From positions 340,657,307 to 340,721,306 of the forward strand of contig CM022299.1 of NCBI GenBank assembly GCA_011799875.1: 64,000 nucleotides of DNA. The letters run 5' to 3'. Both the position numbers and the translations under genes were made by a program. The notes beneath the pieces are model-generated. The model was not told the origin of the DNA. It searched no databases and was given only the letters and a program-made list of their open reading frames with translations. Below, one piece after another: positions 33,251-43,872 of this stretch; within the stretch, counting starts at the first letter, position 1; each line of letters begins with the position of its first letter. This stretch comes from Thinopyrum elongatum. Its lineage: Eukaryota > Streptophyta > Magnoliopsida > Poales > Poaceae.

Positions 33251-34762
33251 TGATACGTCCATTTTGCATCATGCTGTTATATTGATATTTATTGCATTAT
33301 GGGCTGTTATTACACATTATGGTACAATACTTATGCCTTTTCTCTCTTATTTTACAAGGTTTACACAAAGAGGGAGAATGCCGGCAGCTGGAATTCTGGA
33401 CCATAAAGGAGCAAATCTGAGAGACCTCTTCTGCACAACTCCAAAAGTCCTGAAAATTTACGGAGAATTATTTTGGAATATATAAAAAATATTGGGCGAA
33501 GAAAATACCAGAGGGGACCCACCAGGAGGCCACAAGCCTGGGGGGCGCACCCTACCCCCCTGGGCGCGCCCCTGTGGCTCGTGGGCCCCCTGGCAGGCCT
33601 CCGGTGCCCATCTTCTACTATATGGAGGGTTTTGACCTGGAAAAAAAATCAGAAGAGAGCTTTCGGGACGAAGCGCCGCCGTCTCGAGGCGGAACTTGGG
33701 CAGAACCAATCTAGGGCTCCAGCAGAGCTGTTCTGCCAGGGAAACTTCCCTCCTGGAGGGGGAAATCGAAGCCATCGTCATCACCAACGATCCTCTCTTC
33801 GAGAGGGGGTCAATCTCCATCAACATCTTCACCAGCACCATCTCCTCTCAAACCCTAGTTCATCTCTTGTATCCGATCTTTGTCTCAAAACCTCAGATTG
33901 GTACCTGTGGGTTGCTAGTAGTGTTGATTACTCCTTGTAGTTGATGCTAGTTGGTTTAGCCGATGGAAGATCATATGTTCAGATCCTTAATGCTATTCAA
34001 TACCCCTCTGATTATGAACATGAATATGATTTGTGAGTAGTTACGTTTGTTCCTGAGGACATGGGAGAAGTCTTGTTATAAGTAATCATGTGAATTTGGT
34101 ATTCGTTTGATATTTTGATGAGATGTATGCTGTCTTTCCTCTAGTGGTGTTATGTGAACGTCGACTACATGACACTTCACCATTGTTTGGTCCTAGGGGA
34201 AGGCATTGGGAAGTAATAAGTAGATGATGGGTTGCTAGAGTGACAGAAGCTTAAACCCTAGTTTATGCGTTGCTTCGTAAGGGGCTGATTTGGATCCATA
34301 TGTTAGATTTATCTTAATTATTCTTTCGTAGTTGCGGATGCTTGCGAGAGTGTTTAATCATAAGTGGGAGGCTTGTCCAAGTAAGGACAACACCCAAGTA
34401 CCGGTCCACCCACATATCAAAATATCAAAGTAATGAACGCGAATCATATGAGCATGATGAAAACTAACTTGACAATAATTCCCATGTGTCCTCGGGACCA
34501 CTTTGCTTTATATAAGAGTTCGTCCAAGCTTGTCCTTTGCTACAAAAAGGATTGGGCCACCTTGCTGCACCTTAGTTACACTTGTTACTTGCTACCCGTT
34601 ATGAATTATCTTATCACAAAACTATCTGTTACTGATAATTTCAGTGCTTGCAGAGAATACCTTGCTGAAAACCGCTTGTCATTTCCTTCTGCTCCTCGTT
34701 GGGTTCGACACTCTTACTTATTGAAAGGACTATGATAGATCCCCTATACTTGTGGGTCATTA
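33251..34762 (+). repeat. 5' LTR of C
   Basis: Starts TGATACGTCCATTTTGCATC and ends CTTGTGGGTCATTA, where A has TCATCA. A GC-rich block near 33530-33600 and T-rich leader are as in A. Comparing it with 29090-30599 would give the divergence of the two copies. Confidence 0.85.
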
Positions 34763-34796
34763 AGACTCTTTTCTGGTGCCGTTGCCAGGGAGTGAA
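34763..34796 (+). promoter_or_regulatory. Primer binding region of C
   Basis: AAGACTCTTTTC followed by TGGTGCCGTTGCCAGGGAG. Two bases differ from the form in A (TGGCGCCGTTGCCGGGGA), both as C/T or G/A changes. Confidence 0.65.
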
Positions 34797-34868
34797 GCGC
34801 CTTTTGTAAGTGGAATTTGGTAAGGAAACATTTATATAGTGTGCTGAAATTTACTGTCACTTGTTGCT

Positions 34869-35831
34869 ATGGAAAATAATCCTTTGAGGGGTTTGTTCGG
34901 GGTATCTTCACCCCGATCGGAAGAACAAAGAGTTTCCCCTCAACCTACTAAACCTACTGAAAATATTTATTATGATATTCCTTCGGGTATGATAGAGAAA
35001 CTGCTAGCTAATCCTTATGCAGGAGATGGAACATTACATCCTGATATGCATCTAATCTATGTGGATGAAGTTTGTGGATTATTTAAGCTTGCAGGTTTGC
35101 CCGAGGATGAAGTCAAGAAGAAGGTCTTCCCTTTATCTTTGATGGAGAATACATTGACATGGTATAGGCTATGCGATGATATTGGGACTTGGAACTACAA
35201 CTGATTGAAATTGGAATTTCATCAGAAGTTTTATCCTATGCATCTAGTTCATCGCAATTGGAATTATATTTATAATTTTTGGCCTCTTGAAGGAGAAAGT
35301 ATCGCTCAAGCTTGGGGGAGGCTTAAGTCAATGTTATATTCATGCCCCAATCATGAGCTCTCAAGAGAAATTATTATTCAGAATTTTTATGCTCGACTTT
35401 CTCGTAATGATCAATCCATGCTTGATACTTCTTGTACCGGTTCTTTTATGAAGAAGACTATTGAATTCAAATGGGATTTATTGGAAAGAATTAAACGCAA
35501 CTCTGAAGATTGGGAACTCGACGAAGGTAAGGATTCAGGTATAAACCTCAAGTTTTATTGTGTTAAATCTTTTATGGATACCAATGCTTTTCGTGAATTT
35601 AGCACTAAATATGGACTTGAATCTGAGATAGTAGCTTCTTTCTCTGAATCATTTGCTACTCATGTTGATCTCCCTAAGGAGAAGTGGTTTAAATATCATC
35701 CTCCCATTGAAGTGAAAGTACTAGAGCCAATTAAAGCTGAAGAAGAAACTATTACTTGTAATGTTGATCCAATTGTTCCTACTGCTTATATTGAGAAACC
35801 ACCTTTCCCTGTTAGAATAAAGGAACATGCT
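34869..35831 (+). pseudogene. gag of C, with one stop and cut by D2
   Basis: The ATG at 34869 opens a frame for MENNPLRGLFGVSSPRSEEQ. After 111 residues a TGA at 35202 interrupts, where A has an Arg codon (CGA to TGA). The frame then stays open for about 209 codons to the D2 insertion at 35832. The retrotrans_gag domain is complete apart from the stop (WYRLCDDIGTWNYN, KLEFHQKFYPMHLVHRNWNY, ESIAQAWGRLKSMLYSCPNH). The last native residues are PPFPVRIKEHA. Gag coats the element RNA; this copy cannot make it in full. Confidence 0.85.
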
Positions 35832-36676
35832 TGTCGGATTCAGGGCTTCGCAGACCCGAGAAAGGTTCGAACTCTGGGGCGTGTGTGAAGAACTCAACTT
35901 ATCCGACCAACCAACCCGTCGCCCTACAGCCTAGCTCGATGAACGAGGAAGAAGATGAACATGGCAGTTTACCCAGGTTTGGGCCACCTTGCGGTGTAAG
36001 ACCCTACTCCTGCTTTGTAGTGGATTTGCCTCACGAGGGGCTGAGGATGAACACGTACAAGGGATGAACAACCTCGCGAGGTCTGCTCTGGGGTGAGAGT
36101 GAATCGAGAGCCCTCCCCTCTATGGTGGTGGCTAACCTATATATATAGTGGCCTTGGTCCTCTTCCCCCAAAACATAGGCGGGAAGGGATTCCACAACGG
36201 CCAATTTGAAAGGGGACAAGTAATACATCTTATCCTGACGAAAGGTGGTCTTTGCCTACAAAGCTTCTGGTCATGATGCCGTGGTGGGCTCGGCGATGAC
36301 ATCCGTCCTGGCGGTCTTGGTCTCGTTGCACCGGAATGGAAACCTTTGCCTGATTCCTCGGGAACCCACACCTGCGCTTTCCTCCTTAGCACCAAAGGGG
36401 AAACTGTCTTCTCTGCGCCCGCTGGCGCCCGCCTGGCCTTGGTCATCACAGCTGGCATCATCACAACCTCTGGAGGTTGGGCACCTACATAGGAATCTCC
36501 GCTCCTCAGGAGGCAGCCTGGGAAGGCCTCTCCCTCAGGAGGTCTTGGCGTCGTCTGCCTCACGAGGGTCTTGTCTTGATAATCTTCGTAGGTGGGCCAT
36601 ACCAGGCTGGCGATGAGGCCACGCCATGGGCCACAGGTAGGCAAGTCTGGGTACCCTGGTTCCCAGATCGCCAACA
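35832..36676 (-). repeat. 3' LTR of D2
   Basis: 845 bp, from TGTTGGCGATCTGGGAACC at 36676 (minus) to GAATCCGACA at 35832. The same sequence appears on the plus strand in D1 at 40783-41644 and 60206-61084. Long frames over this stretch are not genes. Confidence 0.85.
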
Positions 36677-36690
36677 GTAGCCCCGGGCCC
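36677..36690 (-). promoter_or_regulatory. Polypurine tract of D2
   Basis: GGGCCCGGGGCTAC on the minus strand directly before the LTR start. D1 has TGCCCGGGGGCTAC at the same place. Confidence 0.7.
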
Positions 36691-36983
36691 AAGGCACGCT
36701 CGGACTTGGCTTCGAGGCGAAGCCAGACGGCAAGGGCGAAGCACCGCGGGCCCCAATCACCTGCGGGCCAGGCCGACGCGTGGCGCTTGATGGGACGTAG
36801 AAGTCTCTGCCTCCCCACGCTACCTCGGCAACCGTCCAGGCTGACAAAAGACTGGCGCCCGCACCATGCCATCATTGCCTCCTCTTCGCCTTGCTCTAGA
36901 TCCCCTTTCCTTCTGCCGAGAGCATCTCCAGATCTAGTCGAATTCCTCCTGCCTTCCGTATCTCTTCTCCCAAGATCTCGCAG

Positions 36984-39744
36984 ATGGCATCCGGGAAGGC
37001 GAAGCCGGCCGTGCAAGCCGCGGGCTCCTCCTCCTCTCCTGCGCCGGCCCTCGGCGCGTCCTCCATCACCGAGGAGAAACACCTCGCCGCTGCGCTCCCG
37101 CTGACGACGAGCAATGACAACGAGTGGGGTGAGTTGATGCTCCTGGCCGGCTCCGCCAAGTGAAAGACCTTGGCAGAGATGTTCTATCCCTTCTTCCTCC
37201 ACAGCGTCTTTGCGGGGCTCGTCCCGCCCTTCTCCGAATTCTTCACCGCCGCTCTCGACTACTACCAGGTTTAGGCCTTGCATCTTCAGCCCAACACCAT
37301 CCTCCTCCTATCCATCTTTGCCTTTTACTGCGAGGCGTTTGTGGGCGTGAGGCCCTCTGTTGCGCTCCTTCGCCACTTCTTCTATCTTCGGATGCACGAT
37401 CCAACCCAGCGTTCCGGCTGCGTCTCCTTCGCCGCGGTCCACAAAGGTAACGCGCTCATGAGGGCCGGGAAGAAGGTGGAGAACTTCCGGTGCAAGTGGG
37501 TCTTCATGGACGCCAGGGGCCTTCACGTGCGGGTGGAATTGCCAACCGAGCTGCCGGAGAAGCTTGATAGGTGGGGTCACGAGAAGCTCTCCGACCCCCT
37601 AGCGGCGCCGGTCTTGAGGAGGATGGCTGCAGACATGGACGCCGGGGCGCTAATGGGGGGCATGCTTGTCACCATGTGGGAGTTCAAGGGCGCAGAGGAC
37701 GACATCTGACTGCACTCGGGGAGCTTGACGGGAGAGGAGCTGGACAAGGCCATGAACACCTTGCTCGAGGGGGATCCGGGTAACCTCCCGACGGCTTACA
37801 TCCCGCTGTACCGCCGTGCTAACGGGGCGGCGCTGGTCACCGCCATGCCCGTCTTCGACAAGCTGGGGCTCATGCCGCCCGAGCCCCCCAACTCCCCGGT
37901 GTTGGTGTCTTCTGGTGACAACGCCGGCGAAGAGAGCGAAGAAGACTCGGAGGGGACCGTGGATGATGCGGCGGGGATCTCCCAGCCATCTCAGAGTGAG
38001 CTTCTCCGCTGCCTCACGGATGATGATGACGCCGCCGAGTCCCCGGTCGCGGAATCCCCACGCTCCACCGGGGTCGTCACGAGTTATAGGGCCACTACCT
38101 CGGCTCTGCGGAGGCCAGGACGAGCGACCCTGAAGAAGAGCGGGGCGGCGTCCCCTCCTCGAGGCGGCATTTCTACCTTGCCACCTGTCGGCGCCACACC
38201 GAAGCCGGCCGTCGTGCGTCCTGCCAACCCCTAGGACGCGGCCAAGACTGCACCCAAGAAGGTCGAAGGTGCCCCGGGCTTGGCCAGGAAGAGGGCGTAC
38301 ATCGCTCCTGACGAGTAAGTGTCTTACCTCATTTTCGTTTCTCGCCTCTTGATACCATGCCCACAGAGCTCCCCTCCTGATGATAAGGGTGGGCGTCGTG
38401 GTGAAGAAGAGGAAGGAGGACGCCGGGACCCCTAAGGTGCCATCGCTCGCCAAAGCTGTGACGGCTCTGCCGCAGACAGAAAAGGTCACCCCGCATTCCC
38501 CCGCGACGGCGCGGACCCCCAAAGGCGTAGTGGTGGAACCTTAGGGGGAGTCTGCCTCCGCAGGCTAGCAGGCTCTTGAGCCACCTATCCCTGTCGCGCC
38601 CGCGGGGGATTCGGAGGCTCTGATGCCCCAAGTTGCTCCTGCGGCTTCCTCCCTGGCAATGACGCCAGCCACCGCGCCGGCACCGTCTCCTCCCCATGCC
38701 CTTGTGCTTGCGGACTGCGGCCCTCTCGTCAGGCCCGGGGCCCTGGAGGAAGCTTACGCCGCACTTGATCAGCTCTAGGCCGACCTCCAAGACGCCGACA
38801 AGTGCCTGGTGAGGGAGCTCATGGGGCTGATCTCAGGGTGGCTTCAGGCCAACGCGTCCGCAAGGACGGCCTGGGGCCGGGCCGAGGCCGCCGCCGTGGA
38901 GAGCAAGAGGGAGGCCAATGAAGCCACGGGAGCTCGTGACGCGGCGCTGGCCGACGCAGCATCTGCCAAGGAGTGCTGTAACAAGGCGGAGGCCGAGCTG
39001 AAGGCTCTCCGCGAGGAGCAGGCTGCCCACACCTGACGGCTTCAGCAGCAAGTGGAGGAGCTCAAGGCCCGTGAGGCGACGCTTGCCGATCTCGACGCCC
39101 AGCTGGTCCAGGCGTCCACCGACCAAGCCATGGAGCAGGACCACCTGGGCAAGCTGAAGGAGGAGGTGGACAAGGCCCAGGCGACCCATGCCCAGTTCGT
39201 CTTCGAGGCGACGACCCAACTGGAGGCCAGGGAAAAGACCCTGGCCGCCGCCGAGAAAATGGCTGCCGTGGAACGCGAAGCCTTCGTCTCCCTCGAGCTT
39301 AGGTCTCTCGGGGCGCTGCGATCCATCTACGGAGGAGGGTACGAAAAGCTGCTGGCGACTCTGGAGGACGGCCTTGCTAGGCTTCTCCCCGAGCTTGCTG
39401 AGGCACTTGAGGGCGTCACCGCTGGAGTGGACTCCGCGGTGGAGGAGGAGTGTCGCGCGCTCTTCACCTCGCCCGCAACGCATGTCTTCAGCCACCTCCA
39501 CCTCCGGGACCTAGGCTTCAACCTCAGCGCACTGATCGAGCCGGTGGCCCCTGAGTCCCGCGCCGCTACTGCTGAAGCCGTGAAGAAGCAGGTAGAAGAC
39601 CTGCTAGGGAAGTTCTGCTGCGTCCCTGACCCCTCAGCTGCGGCGACAGAGGCCGGCGGCGAAGATGGTGGCAGCTTCATTGACGACGGGCTTCCCAAGG
39701 CGAGCGATGGCGGCAGCCAAGGCGACGGCGGCGCTACTTCCTAA
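36984..39744 (+). pseudogene. Antisense gene of D2 (PF04195-like, coiled coil), with stops
   Basis: The gene runs opposite to D2's gag. ATG at 36984; exon 1 to 38314, a 52-bp intron (38315-38366, GTAAGT...CACAG), exon 2 to the stop at 39742-39744. The N-terminal third resembles the putative gypsy-type transposon domain PF04195 (FYPFFLHSVFAGLVPPFSEF, FYCEAFVGVRPSVALLRHFF, KVENFRCKWVFMDARGLHVR). An acidic, Ser/Pro-rich middle, a long Ala/Glu-rich coiled coil (about 38790-39290) and a C-terminal helical domain (YEKLLATLEDGLARLLPELA) follow. In-frame stops lie at 37161, 37272, 37707, 38232 and several places in exon 2, mostly explainable as C-to-T or G-to-A changes. D1 has the same gene with the same intron. 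Role unknown; DNA- or Gag-related regulation are both open. Confidence 0.75.
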
Positions 39745-40305
39745 TTGACCCTGCAACATTCATCGTGCCTCGCGGAGACGTGAGAACTTTTGTTTGAATT
39801 TGTGGAACATTACGTTCTATAATAACTTGCTGGAACCCCAGGATTTCCTTTTCATGCTCAATTTCCTTCATGTTTGCCTTAGTGTTCAGCGTCAGCAGGG
39901 CCCGGCCCCGCGCATACCTCAGCCGCCGTTGGGGTGTCCGGATCACCAGGACGAGGCCAAGGGGTGAGGGGCTACGTGGCCAGTGAGGCCCCTGAGTCGC
40001 GATGCTCAGGGGTCCCCCTTGACGTATGAATAGTCCTCATGAAGGAAACGTGAGCAGCGTCTGAGTTAATCTGGAGCCCTTCATACCTTTCCTCGCCAGC
40101 TTTTGCCTGGGAGGGACGCGATAAGACCAGGTGCGAGAGACCTGGTGAGGTGGCGTGCGTCAAGCGTGGCCTGAGCGTAGCTCCCATGCCCAGCCCCTCG
40201 CGCGGCCCTCCCGTAGGGAAAACTGCGCGGTGGGACTGTATGGCGAGCCTATAGGCCCTCTTGAGGTTATTAGAGCCGCTAGGGTGCCCTCAGTTGTTTA
40301 TTCAC
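39745..40305. other. Spacer of D2 downstream of the antisense gene
   Basis: About 560 bp without a supported gene. This is the part between the two converging units, the antisense gene and gag-pol. GC-rich with several TCGCGAGG-like strings. Confidence 0.5.
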
Positions 40306-40470
40306 CAGCGTGGAGCATGGTGCTTCCACCCTAGCATGGGCATAGCCGCTCCTTGACCGTGTCGTCCGCCAGCGCGGAGCATGGGGCTTCCACTGGTGCG
40401 TGGGCATAGTCGCTCCTCGACAGACGAGCGCGGAGCATGGGGATTCCACTGGTGTGTGCATGGGAGTTCC
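40306..40470 (+). repeat. About 60-bp tandem repeat in D2
   Basis: Three imperfect units with the core GCGGAGCATGGGGCTTCCAC at about 40311, 40375 and 40430, each followed by a GTGGGCATAG- or GCATGGGAG-like tail. The reverse complement of the same unit occurs in D1 at 42990-43105. Confidence 0.8.
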
Positions 40471-40699
40471 CTCGGGGGGAGACTCCGGGGCGTGTACATC
40501 CCCGTTCGTACACGTGGCTAGCATGGCAGAAACGGAGGAGGTGTATATGGGCACTCATGAGCCAGCGCGGGACTCACAAGGCCCTACCACAAGGCGAGTT
40601 GCGCCTGAATTTTCAGCCGGGGTGCTTGTAAGGAACCTGTGAAATGTTGAGGTGGCCTGTGCCGAGCGAATCTCCGTAGGACATCGCATGAGAAGGCCA

Positions 40700-40782
40700 A
40701 ACAACAACGACCCCAGGAGGTGACGTGAACGGGGCCGGCTCGCCAGACAGAGCTCAGCCGTTGGGTTTATCGACGCTGCAGG
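40700..40782 (-). repeat. Partial 234-bp repeat unit of D2, left of D1
   Basis: GGTGACGTG...CAGACAGAGCTC...GGGTTTATCGACGCTGCAGG matches the end of the unit at 61245-61317. The D1 insertion split the array here. The last five bases (GCAGG) form the left target copy of D1. Confidence 0.7.
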
Positions 40783-41644
40783 TGTCGGCATTCTGGGAAC
40801 CAGTGTACCCAGACTTGCCTGCCTGTGGCCCACGGTGTGGCGCCATCGACGGCCTGGTACGGCCCATCTGCAACATCTTCAAGACAAGACCCTCGCGAGG
40901 CGGGCGACATCAAGACCTCCGGAGGGAGCGGCCTCCCTAGGCTGGCTCCCAAGGAGCGGAGATTTCTATGCAGGTACCCATCTCATGAGGTGAAGGTGAC
41001 GCAAGCCGTGATGAACAAGGCCAGGCGGGCGCCAGCGGGTGCAGAGCAGCAGGTTTCCTCTTCGGTGCAAAGGAGGCAAGCGCAGTCGCGGGGTCCCGAG
41101 GAATCACCCAAAGGTTTCCATTCCCGTGCAATGAGACCAGGACCGCCAGGGCGGTAGGACGGATGTCATCACCGAGCCCACCGCGACGTCACGACCAGAA
41201 GCTTTGCAGGCGAAGACCACCTTTCGTCAGGATAAGATGTACTACTTGTCCCCCTTCAAATTTGGCCGTTGTGGAATCCCTTCCTGCCTTCGTTTTCGGG
41301 GAAGAGGACCAAGGCCACTATAAGTATAGGTTAGCCACCACCATAGAAGGGGGCAGGACGGATCGAACCCAGAACAACACATCCTCACCAGAACAAGCCT
41401 CACGAGCTTGTTCACCCTTGTACTAGTTCCTCCCCAGCCCCTCGTGAGGCAAATCCATCACAAGCAGGAGTAGGGTATTACACCACAAGGTGGTCCGAAC
41501 CTGGGTAACTGCCGTGTCCATCTTCCTCCCTGTTCTTTGAGCTAAGCTATAGGGCGGCGCATTCGGTTGGCTGGTTAGGTTGAGTTCTTCACACATGCCC
41601 CAGAGTTCAAACCTTTTTGGGTCTACAGAGCCCTGAATCCGACA
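40783..41644 (+). repeat. 5' LTR of D1
   Basis: 862 bp, TGTCGGCATTCTGGGAACC to GAATCCGACA. It is 17 bp shorter than the 3' LTR; a visible gap lies at about 40896 where the 3' LTR has GGGCCAAGCCTCGTGAG near 60323, between similar TCGCGAGG and TCGTGAGG strings. Confidence 0.85.
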
Positions 41645-41664
41645 TTTGGCACGCCAGGTAGGGG
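41645..41664 (+). promoter_or_regulatory. Primer binding site of D1
   Basis: TTTGGCACGCCAGGTAGGGG lies directly after the LTR. This block is typical of grass Tat-lineage gypsy elements. The tRNA was not identified. Confidence 0.7.
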
Positions 41665-41718
41665 CGTGTCAAAACTCGACCTCTTCGTCAATCACGTCCC
41701 GGCCTCGCCTCATCACGT

Positions 41719-42545
41719 CCATGGCGGAGGATCCCCGAGCTCGCGTCGAGCATTGGGCCGCTCGCCCTGCCCAGGCGGCGCTCCCCGACCACGGAGCTCA
41801 TCACCTCGCACTCCTCGCGGCCAGCACGGTCGCCGGCGTCGCCGAACGTCAGCGGTACGGGCCACCCCTGCCCTCTCCTGTGCGGCGCCGCAATCGTGTC
41901 ACCGCGCGGTCTTCTGGCTATGCCGTGGCGTCGGCCCTACGCGCTCGTCGAGAACAAGCGAACACACGAGCTGCACTTGTTGTGGCGCGCGAGTTACTGC
42001 GATGCAGGTTGGCGGAAGGTGGCCACGACGCCTTGCTTTAGCGGGTCGCCGAGCTGCTTGACACTGCCGGCGAGGGCGCGACGCTTTTCTGCATCCTGCC
42101 CACGTCGCATGCGACGCCCGGGGTTCGCGCCCGCCCCCACAGCGTCGGCCAGCCCCTTCGGAGTGGGTCCGGAGGGCCTCACAGCGTCGGCCTGGCGCGC
42201 GACGGGGTAGCTAACCCCTCCTGGAGCTGCGCCGAAGGATCGCCCCCTGACCGGCACGGCCAGGCGCCAGGGATTACAGGTAGTGTAATAGAGGCACCAG
42301 GGGCTGGCCTCGGGGTGATGGCCCCTGGAGCTTCCATGCCGCCACCGATGGGATCGCTGTATGGGCAGAGGAGAAGCCCGTGCATGTTCCCCTCATCAGC
42401 CTGGACGGCAGAGTCGCCAAGGCCACGCAGGGCTAGGGCCCCCCACGAGCCGACCCAATGCCCCGACGACACCCCCCACAACAACAGTTATCGGTTACAA
42501 CCCGTGCCTTCGGGATATGCTGCACTAACTTTGGATCGCAGGTAG
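41719..42545 (+). pseudogene. N-terminal gag remnant of D1
   Basis: From the ATG at 41719 a frame gives an Ala/Arg-rich helix-forming start (MAEDPRARVEHWAARPAQAA, ALRARREQANTRAALVVARE), then a TAG at 42039 and a further open part with RVAELLDTAGEGATLFCILP, Pro-rich sequence and a stop at 42543. Helical Ala-rich N-termini of this type precede the gag domain in Tat elements. The conserved gag domain itself, as seen in D2 at 63252-64000, does not follow, so this is only the front of the gene. Confidence 0.45.
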
Positions 42546-43872
42546 ATCGTGCCAAGACGGGGTGCCTCCGGGGGCTGGCCTCGCCCTGGGCTGGCGGGCT
42601 GCACCAGGAGGTCGCGCAGGGACGCGCCCCATACGCGGCGGGGGCCCGGTGCCAAGGCTCCCCCGTGTCGCGGGGCGTGTGGCGCCACCATGACGGTGGT
42701 GTGTGCCATCCAGAAGCGGGTCCCCTCCTGGGGGAGGCGCCGGTGAGCCCTCCCCCCAGAAGGAGGCCCACGGCCCCCTCACCACCGCTCGCGTAGTCCC
42801 TCGCCCCTTGGTCCTGTCCTGGTTTCCGAATGCCCCAACGGTGGCCGGGGTATGCGCGGAGCGGGGTACCTGCCTAGGGGGCAAGGAGCGCCTCTCAAGA
42901 TCTCCGCCCGTGACACTCTCACATAATAATGAGTGGGGCTGTACACACCCCGGAGTCTCCTGAGCGCTGTCCCTGAGCCTCACGGGGGCTCCCACCCACG
43001 TCCAAGTGGAAGCACAATGCTCCGCGCTGGCAGTCGACACTGCCCCCCAATGGCTATGCCCACGCCCAGTGGAGGCCCCATGCTCCATGCTGGGGGAAGA
43101 CTAGAAGACCAATGTAGACGCCGGACGCGGCCGTCTTTGTTTTGCCCTCTTTTGTAATCCAATTTGTTGCCTTTGGAATGAAATTTAAAACTTCTTGCAC
43201 TTATTTTAAGAAAAGGGGGGAATTTTTTCGACTCGCAGTGTTTCCTTTTCCTTCGATTCGTGTTTTCGGAGGCACAGTTTCTGCCTGCTACTCTCCCCCA
43301 GAGCGCCCCGCGAGCAGGGGCTGGGTGTGGCGTGCGCATCTGGGCTAGCCCGAGCGGCATCAGGGCCCCATCGGGGCCAAGCACATCTGCCACGGGCCCA
43401 CCCGTGCGCACACTTCGCCAAGGCTTTGGCATTTGGCTCCTCGCGTGGCGCTCTCGAGCGAGCCGGCAAGCGCGCGCCATGCCCGATATTCAGCCCGGGC
43501 TTCAGGGGCACTCAGCGTCGGGGGCTCCCCCCCCACGCTCCCATGAAGCTTGACGCCTGTCAGAGGCGCACCAGGAGGCCCTAAACCCTCAAGAGCCCCT
43601 CCCGCGATCCCACGGACTGGGGGCTCCGGAGGACCCGTCTCAGAAAAAATGCGTCCCTGCGGTACAAGAACCCATCCAAGGTCACGAGCACAAAAGCTAA
43701 GCCACCCCAACTACTCTAGTCGGGAGCTCACCGGCTCACGACGGCATATTTTCAAAAATAATTTAGATAGCACATCACTGTTTCGTACATTACGGGGAAG
43801 CCCCCAAAAAAATGCTTTCACCCCCCACGGGGCAGTATCCGAAATCATGACAGGCAAACAAGGAATGCAAGC
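42546..43872. other. Spacer of D1 with no supported gene
   Basis: GC-rich, open on both strands by composition. It includes the inverted counterpart of D2's 60-bp repeat and an A/T-rich stretch near 43140-43260. It corresponds to D2's region 39745-40700 and beyond. Confidence 0.5.
42930..43105 (-). repeat. About 60-bp tandem repeat in D1
   Basis: Two units on the minus strand with the cores GCATGGAGCATGGGGCCTCC and GCGGAGCATTGTGCTTCCAC. Homologous to 40306-40470 in D2 but with fewer units. The flanking GGAGACTCCGGGGTGTGTAC also matches D2 near 40480. Confidence 0.75.

Larger units (their letters stand above)
33251..35831 (+). mobile_element. Element C: left part of an Athila-type retrotransposon, same family as A
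   Basis: C runs on the plus strand with a complete 5' LTR (33251-34762), primer region and most of gag, and is then interrupted by D2 at 35832. The rest of C, including pol and 3' LTR, must lie beyond the right edge if it still exists. LTR length (1512 bp), LTR ends and gag match A closely. The 5 bp before the LTR are GTTCT; the other copy of the target duplication is out of sight. Confidence 0.85.

Noticed and set aside
36132..37283. 383-residue minus-strand frame
   Set aside because: Crosses the LTR of D2 and its polypurine tract and overlaps the antisense gene on the other strand; no domain.
42525..43088. 187-residue minus-strand frame in D1
   Set aside because: GC-rich spacer with frames on both strands, includes the 60-bp repeat; no similarity to a protein family seen.
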